Assembly: GCA_019423445.1 (NCBI GenBank)
Contig: JAHZBJ010000035.1
Coordinates: 1 to 5,048 of the forward strand
From: Oscillospiraceae bacterium
GTDB lineage: Bacteria; Bacillota; Clostridia; Oscillospirales; Ruminococcaceae
Direction of reading: 5' to 3'
DNA length: 5,048 nt
A program made the translations under genes and the position numbers. This document shows positions 1 through 5,048 of the stretch, one piece after another. Numbering within the stretch: the stretch's first letter is position 1; the number at the start of each line of letters is the position of its first letter. The notes beneath the pieces were generated by a model. It was given only the letters and a program-made list of their open reading frames with translations. It ran no database searches and was not told the origin of the DNA.

Positions 1-410
1 CCGGATTCAGCCCTCTGATGCCTGTGGCTGTGGAAAGCCGCCGCAGCAGCAATACCCTGGAAGCGGTGGTTACCGCCATCATCCTGGAGATTGGTGTTCC
101 GGCTCATATCAAGGGTTATCAGTACCTGAGAGACTCCATCATCATGGCGGTCAGAGACCCTGAAGTCATCAACGGCGTTACCAAAGTGTTGTATCCCAGT
201 GTGGCCAAGAAGAATGGCACCACAGCATCCCGGGTAGAGCGGGCGATTCGCCACGCTATCGAAGTGGCGTGGGACCGGGGGGATGTGGATGTGCTTAATT
301 CCTATTTCGGTTATACCATTCACAACCTCAGGGGGAAACCCACCAACAGCGAATTTATCGCCATGATCGCCGACAAGATCCGTTTGAATCAGAAAAGCCA
401 GGCTGAATGA
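1..410 (+). CDS. spo0A: Sporulation master regulator Spo0A, C-terminal DNA-binding part (5'-truncated by window edge)
   Basis: Spo0A is the phosphorelay-controlled response regulator that starts sporulation by binding 0A-box DNA. Only the end of the gene is visible: the open frame runs in from the left edge (first full codon at base 3) and stops with TGA at 408-410, leaving about 135 codons. These cover a short linker and the whole effector domain; the N-terminal receiver domain lies outside the window. The recognition-helix segment TTASRVERAIRHAIEVAW (bases 219-272) is essentially identical to that of Bacillus Spo0A, and GVPAHIKGY and PTNSEFIA are further family hallmarks. The ATG at base 18 is an internal methionine in the linker, not a start. 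The tail ends a few residues past the usual Spo0A C-terminus, so the 3' end looks intact. The gene marks the host as an endospore-former lineage. Identification is by recalled family sequence and is very secure. Confidence 0.97.
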   Translation, partial: GFSPLMPVAVESRRSSNTLEAVVTAIILEIGVPAHIKGYQYLRDSIIMAVRDPEVINGVTKVLYPSVAKKNGTTASRVERAIRHAIEVAWDRGDVDVLNSYFGYTIHNLRGKPTNSEFIAMIADKIRLNQKSQAE

Positions 411-425
411 TGAAAAGATTTTTTC

Positions 426-457
426 GAAAGCCGGGGGAGATTTCTCCTCCGGCTTTC
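426..457 (+). terminator. Stem-loop after spo0A, probable terminator with weak U-tract
   Basis: An inverted repeat starts 15 nt after the spo0A stop. Arm 426-440 pairs with 443-457 with one G-T wobble (435/448), giving a GC-rich stem of up to 15 bp; in practice the loop would open to several bases. The position suits termination of spo0A. The oddity is that neither side has a proper U-tract downstream of the stem: the + strand continues CGATGTCTT, and the T-run (419-424) lies upstream. It may terminate inefficiently or act mainly as a 3'-end stabilising structure. Confidence 0.6.
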
Positions 458-495
458 CGATGTCTTAGGGGGCCTTGTGCCCTGGATATTTATTC

Positions 496-524
496 TTGAA
501 TCTGATGGGGCATCGTGGTATAAT
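496..524 (+). promoter_or_regulatory. Sigma-A promoter with extended -10 for the oxidoreductase operon
   Basis: The -35 element TTGAAT (496-501) and a perfect -10 element TATAAT (519-524) are separated by exactly 17 nt. TGG at 516-518 supplies the TGn extended -10 motif. Transcription should start near 531, giving a 5' leader of about 35 nt before the ATPase gene at 566. The leader has no room for a riboswitch, and I see no clear operator palindrome over the promoter. The match suggests strong housekeeping expression. Confidence 0.85.
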
Positions 525-565
525 GAAAAACAAATTATTTTTCCATCACCAGGAGCGTACCGCTT

Positions 566-1246
566 ATGAAGGAACCATTGTCCAAAATCACCATTATCTG
601 TGGTCACTACGGTACGGGCAAAACCAATCTCGCAGTGAATCTGGCTCTTCAGGCCGCTGAAGAAGGGGAGACCGTGACTGTAATGGATATGGATGTGGTG
701 AATCCATATTTCCGTACAGCGGACTTCCGGGAGCTGTTTGACCGCAAAGGGATCCGCTTGATTGCCCCCACTTATGCTGGGACCAACCTGGATATCCCGG
801 TGCTTCCGCCTACGGTGGCGGCGGCGATCCGCGCCGGAGAAGGACGGCTCTTTCTGGATGTGGGAGGGGACGACGACGGAGCGGTAGCGTTGGGCGGATT
901 TTCTGCCATTCTGGAGGAAAAAGGATATTCCATGCTCTTTGTGGTGAATACCCGACGTGAGCTGGAGCCGGATCCCCAGACCGACGCGGATCTTCTGGAG
1001 CGGATCCAGCGTTGTTCCCGCCTCCGGGTGACCCACCTGATAAATAATACCAATTTAGGCTGCGAAACCACCCCGCAGGTGATCCGGGAGTCCCAGTCTT
1101 ATCTTCAGGAGCTTTCCCGTATGACTGGGATCCCTGTTCTCTTCACGGCGGTGGAGAAGCGATATATAGGTGATTTCCCTGCCGGGGAGATCCTGCCCAT
1201 TGAAATTTTTGTAAAACCACCCTGGGATGAAGAAGAAAAGAGGTAA
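566..1246 (+). CDS. MinD/ParA-like (CobQ/CobB/MinD/ParA fold) P-loop ATPase, function unknown
   Basis: A 226-residue soluble protein with no signal peptide or membrane segment. It has a Walker A loop GHYGTGKT at residues 13-20. A switch-I-like stretch VMDMDVVNPYFR (39-50) has paired aspartates 41 and 43, and a switch-II-like DVGGDDDGA follows (98-106). FVVNTRRE (125-132) and INNTNLG (159-165) fit the later strands and base-contacting loop of the SIMIBI class. The loop lacks the extra lysine of the deviant ParA/MinD Walker A, so it is not a typical partition or division ATPase. The start is set by AGGAG at 551-555, 10 nt before the ATG. It is the first gene of the operon, and its stop lies 5 nt before the likely ferredoxin start, so it is cotranscribed with the oxidoreductase genes. 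A role in Fe-S loading, assembly or regulation of that enzyme is conceivable by analogy with Mrp/Nbp35 ATPases. However, the protein lacks their C-terminal CxxC, so this is speculation. The fold call is firm and the function is unknown. Confidence 0.85.
   Translation: MKEPLSKITIICGHYGTGKTNLAVNLALQAAEEGETVTVMDMDVVNPYFRTADFRELFDRKGIRLIAPTYAGTNLDIPVLPPTVAAAIRAGEGRLFLDVGGDDDGAVALGGFSAILEEKGYSMLFVVNTRRELEPDPQTDADLLERIQRCSRLRVTHLINNTNLGCETTPQVIRESQSYLQELSRMTGIPVLFTAVEKRYIGDFPAGEILPIEIFVKPPWDEEEKR
1239..1244 (+). promoter_or_regulatory. Ribosome binding site that sets the ferredoxin start
   Basis: AGAGGT, within the last codons of the upstream ATPase gene, lies 8 nt (counted from the last G at 1243) before the ATG at 1252 but only 2 nt before the ATG at 1246. 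The spacing favours 1252 as the true start, even though the 1246 ATG would overlap the upstream stop as TAATG. Confidence 0.65.
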
Positions 1247-1251
1247 TGGAA

Positions 1252-1458
1252 ATGGCAAGAGCGATCATTGACGAGAAGATCTGCAAAGGGTGCGGCCTCT
1301 GCGTCAGCGTCTGCCCGAAGAAGATCCTGCGCCTGGCTACAGGCCGGATGAATGACAAGGGCTACAATCCCGCTGAGGTCACCGATCCGGCCAGCTGCAT
1401 TGGCTGCGCTATGTGCGGTATCATCTGCCCGGACAGCGCCATCACGGTGGAGAAATAA
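1252..1458 (+). CDS. 2[4Fe-4S] ferredoxin-like delta subunit of 2-oxoacid:ferredoxin oxidoreductase (KorD/VorC type)
   Basis: A 68-residue electron-transfer subunit. Two complete CxxCxxCxxxCP motifs, at Cys 11/14/17/21 and Cys 49/52/55/59, predict two [4Fe-4S] clusters. In this family they carry electrons from the catalytic subunits to soluble ferredoxin. About 27 residues separate the motifs, longer than in a minimal clostridial ferredoxin and typical of the delta subunits encoded beside alpha/beta/gamma genes. Two starts are possible. ATG 1246 overlaps the upstream stop (70 aa, MEMARA...). ATG 1252 (MARAII...) has properly spaced SD and is preferred. The gene is followed after 14 nt by the alpha subunit, giving the common delta-alpha-beta-gamma order. 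It could be read as a free ferredoxin in isolation, but context argues for a subunit. Family naming (korD, oorD, vorC) depends on substrate, so no symbol is given. Confidence 0.92.
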   Translation: MARAIIDEKICKGCGLCVSVCPKKILRLATGRMNDKGYNPAEVTDPASCIGCAMCGIICPDSAITVEK

Positions 1459-1459
1459 G

Positions 1460-1464
1460 GGAGG
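1460..1464 (+). promoter_or_regulatory. Ribosome binding site that sets the alpha-subunit start
   Basis: GGAGG in the 14-nt gap after the ferredoxin stop lies 8 nt before the ATG at 1473. It rules against the longer open frame beginning at 1413, whose first 20 codons would sit inside the ferredoxin gene and carry no family similarity. Confidence 0.85.
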
Positions 1465-1472
1465 GAAAATCC

Positions 1473-2534
1473 ATGTCGGAACGTGTTTTGATGAAGGGAA
1501 ACGAGGCCATGGCGGAAGCGGCCATCCGAGCCGGCTGCCGTCACTTCTTCGGTTATCCCATTACCCCGCAGACTGAAGTCGCAGCCTATATGGCCAAAAA
1601 GATGCCCAAGATCGGGGGTACCTATCTCCAGGCGGAATCTGAGATTGCCGCCATCAATATGGTACTGGGGGCCTCCGCTGCCGGAGCCCGGGCCATGACT
1701 TCTTCCTCCTCTCCGGGTATTTCCCTGAAGACCGAAGGGATTTCCTACATAGCAGGAAGCGATCTGCCTTGCCTGATCGTCAATGTGGAACGGGGCGGCC
1801 CTGGCCTGGGCGGCATTCAGCCTGCCCAGTCGGATTACTGGCAGGCCACCCGTGCTCTGGGCCACGGCGACTTCCACGCGCTGGTTTTCGCTCCCAGCAC
1901 CGTCCAGGAACTGGTGAACGTGGTGTTCATGGCATATGATCTGGCAGAGAAGTACCGGATGCCGGCCCTCCTTCTTTCCGATGGCCTTTTGGGTCAGATG
2001 ATGGAGCCTGTCTCCTTCCCGGATCCGGTGGAGAAGGTGGCAGAGAAGCCTTGGGCCACCTGCGGCCACGGCAATAAGCGCCCCCACAACATCGTCAACT
2101 CCCTGTACCTCCAGCCGGACGAGCTGGAGCGCACCGTCAAGGAGCGGTTCCAGCGGTACGCCCAGGTGGAGAAGGAGGAGCAGCGGTGCCAGGAGTACCT
2201 CTGCGATGACGCTGATTATATCCTGGTGGCCTTTGGGGCTACCTCCCGGATCAGCCAGTCGGCGGTTGACACTCTCCGCGCTCAGGGGATCAAGGCGGGA
2301 CTGTTGCGTCCCATTACCCTTTGGCCCTATCCTAAGGATGCCATCCGCCGCCATGCGGATCATGCAAAGGCGTTCCTCAGCGTTGAGATGAACATGGGCC
2401 AGATGGTGGATGACGTCCGTCTGGCGGTGGAGGGGAAGGTTCCGGTGGAATTCTTCGGACACACCGGAGGTATCATCCCCCGGCCCTCCGAGATTGTTGA
2501 AAAGGTGAAAAACATGGCTGGAGGTGACCGATAA
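1473..2534 (+). CDS. vorB: 2-oxoacid:ferredoxin oxidoreductase alpha subunit, VorB-like (branched-chain 2-ketoacid type)
   Basis: A 353-residue catalytic subunit. With the beta subunit it oxidatively decarboxylates a 2-oxoacid plus CoA to an acyl-CoA, CO2 and reduced ferredoxin, in the cytoplasm. The signature YPITP is at residues 28-32 and contributes to substrate and CoA handling. QAESE (53-57) supplies the glutamate, most likely E57, that activates the TPP aminopyrimidine. ISLKTEGISYIAG (83-95) and RGGPGLGGIQPAQSDY (107-122) match the pyrimidine-binding domain. The C-terminal half is the transketolase-C-like domain, with EMNMGQM at 305-311. GHGDFHALVFAPSTVQE and the overall run resemble recalled VorB (2-ketoisovalerate) proteins, such as that of Methanothermobacter, more than KorA. 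The assignment is by memory, so 2-oxoglutarate or another oxoacid remains possible. The length is normal and no key motif is missing. The start at 1473 follows the SD; the stop codon overlaps the beta start as TAATG. Confidence 0.92.
   Translation: MSERVLMKGNEAMAEAAIRAGCRHFFGYPITPQTEVAAYMAKKMPKIGGTYLQAESEIAAINMVLGASAAGARAMTSSSSPGISLKTEGISYIAGSDLPCLIVNVERGGPGLGGIQPAQSDYWQATRALGHGDFHALVFAPSTVQELVNVVFMAYDLAEKYRMPALLLSDGLLGQMMEPVSFPDPVEKVAEKPWATCGHGNKRPHNIVNSLYLQPDELERTVKERFQRYAQVEKEEQRCQEYLCDDADYILVAFGATSRISQSAVDTLRAQGIKAGLLRPITLWPYPKDAIRRHADHAKAFLSVEMNMGQMVDDVRLAVEGKVPVEFFGHTGGIIPRPSEIVEKVKNMAGGDR
2520..2527 (+). promoter_or_regulatory. Perfect Shine-Dalgarno for the beta subunit inside the alpha gene
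   Basis: GGAGGTGA matches eight bases of the anti-SD end of 16S rRNA. It lies in the last sense codons of alpha (G350 to D352), ending 6 nt before ATG 2534. It selects 2534 over the in-frame ATG at 2540 and, with the TAATG overlap, points to coupled translation of alpha and beta. Confidence 0.85.
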
Positions 2535-3292
2535 TGGCGATGGTTTATGAGAAATCCAAACTCCTCACCGATGTGCCCCTGCATTACTGCCCCGGTTGCA
2601 CCCACGGTATCATCCACAAGTTGGTGGCGGAGAGCCTCCAGGAACTGGATGCCGGCGGAAAAGCGGTTGGCGTAGCCCCTGTAGGCTGCTCGGTGAGGGC
2701 CTATGATTATTTTTCCTGCGACATGGTGGAAGCCCCCCACGGCCGTGCTCCCGCCATTGCCACTGGTCTGAAGCGTGCTCTTCCCGACGGAGTTATCTTC
2801 ACCTATCAGGGGGACGGCGACCTGGCTGCCATCGGTACTGCGGAGACGGTACACGCAGCCACCCGGGGTGAGAACATCACCGTGATTTTTGTCAACAATG
2901 CTATCTACGGCATGACCGGCGGTCAGATGGCTCCCACCACCCTTCCGGGGCAGGTGACCCAGACCACCCCCTATGGCCGTGATGTAGCCTATTCCGGCTT
3001 CCCGGTGCGGGTTTGTGAGATGCTGTCCACCCTTTCCGGGGTGGCCTATGCTGAGCGTGTCTCGGTGGACACTGTCCCCAACATCCGCAAAGCCAAAGCG
3101 GCTATCAAAAAAGCCTTTGAGACTCAGATTGCTAAAAAAGGTTTCTCCATTGTGGAGGTTCTCTCTACCTGTCCCACCAACTGGGGCCTGACTCCTCTGG
3201 AAGCCATGGAGTGGCTCCGGAAGAATATGATGCCCTATTACCCCCTGGGGGTCTATCAGGATCGCACCGGAAACGAAAAGGGGGTATTCTGA
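2534..3292 (+). CDS. 2-oxoacid:ferredoxin oxidoreductase beta subunit (TPP-binding)
   Basis: A 252-residue subunit holding the TPP diphosphate/Mg site and the proximal Fe-S cluster. The TPP motif begins at GDGD (93-96) and ends at NN (121-122), followed by IYGMTGGQ, as in KorB/VorA-type proteins. HGR at 69-71 is the conserved loop before the helix leading to GDG. Four cysteines, C19 and C22 (CPGC), C52 and C213 (CPTNW), match the spacing of the four ligands of the [4Fe-4S] cluster in two-subunit archaeal enzymes. The complex should therefore carry three clusters, one here and two in the delta subunit. The length is near the short bacterial form. The gene overlaps alpha by one base and abuts gamma with no gap, so the three are plainly one unit. 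The symbol would be korB or vorA depending on substrate, so none is given. Family call is secure. Confidence 0.93.
   Translation: MAMVYEKSKLLTDVPLHYCPGCTHGIIHKLVAESLQELDAGGKAVGVAPVGCSVRAYDYFSCDMVEAPHGRAPAIATGLKRALPDGVIFTYQGDGDLAAIGTAETVHAATRGENITVIFVNNAIYGMTGGQMAPTTLPGQVTQTTPYGRDVAYSGFPVRVCEMLSTLSGVAYAERVSVDTVPNIRKAKAAIKKAFETQIAKKGFSIVEVLSTCPTNWGLTPLEAMEWLRKNMMPYYPLGVYQDRTGNEKGVF
3279..3284 (+). promoter_or_regulatory. Ribosome binding site for the gamma subunit
   Basis: AGGGGG near the end of the beta gene lies 8 nt before ATG 3293. It is weaker than the alpha and beta sites. The gamma start directly follows the beta stop (TGAATG), so translation probably relies partly on ribosomes terminating on beta. 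Confidence 0.6.
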
Positions 3293-3832
3293 ATGAAAAA
3301 CTGGAACTTTATCTTTGCCGGATTCGGCGGACAGGGGATCCTTTTCGCCGGGAAGGTGGTTGCTTACGCCGGGATGATGGAGAACCGGGAGGTCTCCTGG
3401 CTCCCCAGCTCCGGCCCGGAGATGCGGGGCGGCACCGCCAACTGCAGCGTCTGCCTGGCGGACCAGCCCATCGGTTCCCCTCTGGTGCTGGAACCGGACG
3501 CCCTGGTGGTTATGAATAACCCTTCCTATGACAAGTTCATCGACACAGTGGTGCCAGGGGGCTTTGCCGTTATCGACAGCGCTCTCGTGGACCGGAAGAC
3601 CTCCCGTACCGATATTACTGTCGTTTATATTCCCGCCACCAAACTGGCCCAGGAGAACGGCATGGGAAAGCTGGCCAACCTGATTATGTTGGGTGCTCTT
3701 TATAAGGCTGCTGGCTTTACCACCATGGAGGCTCTGCGGGCCGGGGTGGAAAAGGTGGTTCCCCCCACCAAGAAAGAGCTGGTGGAACTGAACATGAAGG
3801 CCATCCATATCGGAATGGACTATCAGCCCTGA
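3293..3832 (+). CDS. 2-oxoacid:ferredoxin oxidoreductase gamma subunit
   Basis: A 179-residue subunit of the POR/KOR gamma domain family. GFGGQG at residues 10-15 is the characteristic N-terminal glycine-rich loop. WLPSSGPEMRGGTANCSV (36-53) is the second family block, and DALVVMNNPSYDKF (69-82) follows. In the enzyme this domain packs on the catalytic alpha/beta core and contributes to the CoA site. Length is normal for a stand-alone gamma subunit; in pyruvate-type enzymes it is often fused to other domains, which is not the case here. It ends the operon: the stop at 3830-3832 lies 12 nt before a strong terminator hairpin. The separate gamma and delta genes make this a four-subunit enzyme. 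The symbol (korC or similar) depends on substrate. Identification is secure. Confidence 0.93.
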   Translation: MKNWNFIFAGFGGQGILFAGKVVAYAGMMENREVSWLPSSGPEMRGGTANCSVCLADQPIGSPLVLEPDALVVMNNPSYDKFIDTVVPGGFAVIDSALVDRKTSRTDITVVYIPATKLAQENGMGKLANLIMLGALYKAAGFTTMEALRAGVEKVVPPTKKELVELNMKAIHIGMDYQP

Positions 3833-3844
3833 TTTTTTGAAAAA

Positions 3845-3907
3845 GCATAAAGCTTGGCCGGTAACGAAGATCTCGTTGCCGGCCAAGTTTTATGCCGCTC
3901 TTTTTTT
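3845..3907 (+). terminator. Strong rho-independent terminator ending the oxidoreductase operon
   Basis: Arms 3845-3867 and 3873-3895 form a 23-bp stem with a 5-nt loop and only two wobble pairs (3852/3888 and 3862/3878). The GC-rich core (3853-3861 with 3879-3887) is directly followed by TTTTAT, and a seven-T run follows at 3901-3907. On the minus strand the stem is followed by a T-run (complement of 3840-3844), so it could also stop antisense transcription. Confidence 0.92.
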
Positions 3908-3920
3908 GAGCGGGGGGATA

Positions 3921-3929
3921 TGATACAAT
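3921..3929 (+). promoter_or_regulatory. Probable extended -10 promoter for addB
   Basis: TGATACAAT gives a TGn extended -10 joined to TACAAT (3924-3929), five of six to consensus. There is no good -35: 17 nt upstream lies only the terminator T-run (3901-3906), and TTGAGC (3906-3911) is too close at 12 nt. Extended -10 promoters can work without a -35. A start near 3936 would give a leader of about 75 nt before 4011. Confidence 0.55.
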
Positions 3930-3998
3930 AATGGCAGTGTATCTCCGAGCAGCGGCATGGAGCCGGAGAAGAAAACCCCCTGGGGGATTCGGGGAAAG

Positions 3999-4003
3999 GG
4001 AGG
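3999..4003 (+). promoter_or_regulatory. Ribosome binding site that sets the addB start
   Basis: GGAGG lies 7 nt before ATG 4011. An in-frame ATG at 3957 would add 18 residues (MEPEKKTP...) with no stop between, but it has no comparable SD, and the extension is absent from the usual AddB N-terminus. Confidence 0.8.
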
Positions 4004-4010
4004 GAAAAAG

Positions 4011-5048
4011 ATGCTGCGTCTGATTATCGGCAGGACCGGGACCGGAAAGACCACCGAGATCTTTCGATTGGCTATGGAAGCGGCACGGCAGCGGAGCCGG
4101 GTCATTCTTCTGGTGCCGGAGCAGTTCTCTTTTCAGGCAGAGCGTCAGGTTTATACCGCCCTCCAGGGGGAGGACGCCCTGGCCATTTCAGTCCTCAGCT
4201 TTTCCCGTCTGTCGGAGAATATCTTCCGGACCATGGGAGGGCTTGCCCGCCGGAAGCTCACCGATGCTGCCCGGTTGGTACTGATGCGCCTGGCGGTGGA
4301 GGAGATGGGGGACACCCTGGAGGTCTATGGCAGGCAAAAAGACCGGGTGGCATTCCTTGACACCATGCTTCAAACGGTGGAGGAGCTAAAGCAGAGCGGG
4401 ACCTATCCCAACCGCTTGGCGGAAACAGCGGCCAGCGTGGGAGACCCCCGACTGGCAGCCAAGCTCCGGGACGTGGCAGGGGTTTTTGGAGCCTATCAGG
4501 CTATGGTGGACCGCAGCTACAGCGATCCTTTGGACGACATTGCAAAAGGCGCCCAGCTGGCGGAGGAGGGAAGGTACTTTGCCGGCGCCAGGGTCTATGT
4601 GGACGGGTTCAGCTTTTTCAGCCCTCCGGAGCGGCGGATGATCCATGCCATGATGGAGCAGGGGGAGGAGGTATGTATCTCCCTCTGTGCCGACGGCCTT
4701 TCCTCCGGGGGAGATGCCGACATCTTCGGCGACCAGAAGAAAACAGCCCGGGAACTTCTGCGATATGCCCGGGAACATTTTGTGGAGACGGCGGTTCCGG
4801 TAAATCTGGAACAAAACCAGCGCACCCGCCTTCCGGCCCTGGAAGCGGTAGAAGCTTTGGCCCGGGGAGAAGAGCCGGAGGAAACGCCCCAGGAGGGGGT
4901 CTGCCTTCTGGCTGCCCGGGACCGGTTTGAGGAGGTGCGCTTCGCTGCAGCGGAGATCGCCCGGCTGGTTCGGGAGGAGGGCTGGCGGTATCGGGATCTG
5001 GCACTGGTCTGCCGGGATCTGGAAGACTACCGGGCGGCGATTGCCAGT
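4011..5048 (+). CDS. addB: ATP-dependent helicase/nuclease subunit AddB, N-terminal part (truncated by window edge)
   Basis: AddB partners AddA in the helicase-nuclease that processes double-strand breaks for RecA-dependent repair, the Bacillota counterpart of RecBCD. In characterised enzymes AddB recognises Chi and carries one nuclease domain. The 346 visible codons are the first third of a protein usually near 1,150 residues. MLRLIIGRTGTGKT gives an intact Walker A at residues 7-14. VPEQFSFQAE (35-44), ISVLSFSRL (59-67) and VYVDGFSFFSPPE (195-207) are recognisable AddB blocks. The nuclease motif and the Fe-S cysteines are C-terminal and out of view. The start at 4011 follows a good SD at 3999-4003 and gives the family's usual N-terminus. 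The frame is open to the last base, with no frameshift. addA is expected just downstream, by the usual addBA order. It appears to be transcribed separately from the upstream operon. Confidence 0.95.
   Translation, partial: MLRLIIGRTGTGKTTEIFRLAMEAARQRSRVILLVPEQFSFQAERQVYTALQGEDALAISVLSFSRLSENIFRTMGGLARRKLTDAARLVLMRLAVEEMGDTLEVYGRQKDRVAFLDTMLQTVEELKQSGTYPNRLAETAASVGDPRLAAKLRDVAGVFGAYQAMVDRSYSDPLDDIAKGAQLAEEGRYFAGARVYVDGFSFFSPPERRMIHAMMEQGEEVCISLCADGLSSGGDADIFGDQKKTARELLRYAREHFVETAVPVNLEQNQRTRLPALEAVEALARGEEPEETPQEGVCLLAARDRFEEVRFAAAEIARLVREEGWRYRDLALVCRDLEDYRAAIAS

Noticed and set aside
469..483. Short GGGC/GCCC repeat between the spo0A hairpin and the promoter
   Set aside because: Only four base pairs and no supporting context such as a known operator.
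411..565. Search for a Spo0A-binding 0A box (TGTCGAA-like) near the operon promoter
   Set aside because: Only a loose TTCGAAA is present at 423-429 inside the terminator region; it is not a credible 0A box, so direct control by Spo0A is not supported.
475..660. Small + strand open frame over the promoter and ATPase start
   Set aside because: It would begin upstream of the mapped-by-eye promoter, has no SD, and overlaps the ATPase gene in another frame.
389..1036. Antisense open frame (215 codons) opposite the ATPase gene and promoter
   Set aside because: It spans the intergenic hairpin and promoter of the + strand and encodes no recognisable domain.
1362..2462. Antisense open frame (366 codons) opposite the delta and alpha genes
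   Set aside because: It overlaps confirmed coding sequence, has no family resemblance and no convincing SD or promoter.
2360..3886. Long antisense open frame (508 codons) opposite the alpha, beta and gamma genes
   Set aside because: It lies opposite three well-identified genes, starts inside the terminator hairpin, has low-complexity His/Gly-rich composition and no recognisable motif. It is a shadow of GC-rich codon usage on the + strand.
3976..3986. CCCCC-T-GGGGG inverted repeat in the addB leader
   Set aside because: The loop would be only three bases with four pairs; too small to call a regulatory structure.

Overview
The window is an ordinary core-genome stretch from an anaerobic, endospore-forming member of the Bacillota. 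It is probably a fairly GC-rich clostridial lineage of the Oscillospiraceae type. That placement is inferred from the gene content: a Spo0A effector domain, a four-subunit ferredoxin-dependent 2-oxoacid oxidoreductase, and an AddB-type recombination nuclease. Strong SD sites and a classic sigma-A promoter agree with it. The genus cannot be fixed from the sequence alone. All real genes are on the + strand.

Layout: (1) 1-410 is the 3' end of spo0A, covering the DNA-binding domain. (2) 411-565 is an intergenic region holding a stem-loop with a poor U-tract and a near-consensus extended -10 sigma-A promoter (496-524). (3) 566-3832 is a compact five-gene operon: a MinD/ParA-like P-loop ATPase, a 2[4Fe-4S] ferredoxin-like delta subunit, then the alpha (VorB-like), beta (TPP-binding) and gamma subunits of a 2-oxoacid:ferredoxin oxidoreductase. 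Junctions are 5 nt, 14 nt, an overlap of 1 nt, and 0 nt. (4) 3833-4010 carries a 23-bp terminator hairpin followed by a probable extended -10 promoter. (5) 4011-5048 is the 5' third of addB, which runs off the right edge.

How the genes work together: delta, alpha, beta and gamma should form one enzyme that oxidatively decarboxylates a 2-oxoacid with CoA. Electrons would pass from TPP in alpha/beta through a beta-subunit [4Fe-4S] cluster to the two delta clusters and then to ferredoxin. The alpha subunit looks most like the branched-chain (2-ketoisovalerate, VorB) group, but substrate cannot be settled by reading. The leading ATPase is cotranscribed and its role is unknown. spo0A and addB appear to be neighbours in separate transcription units, not functional partners.

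I found no mobile element, CRISPR array, tRNA, rRNA or clearly novel system. The points most worth following up are the uncharacterised ATPase heading the oxidoreductase operon and the terminator/promoter arrangement at the operon boundaries.
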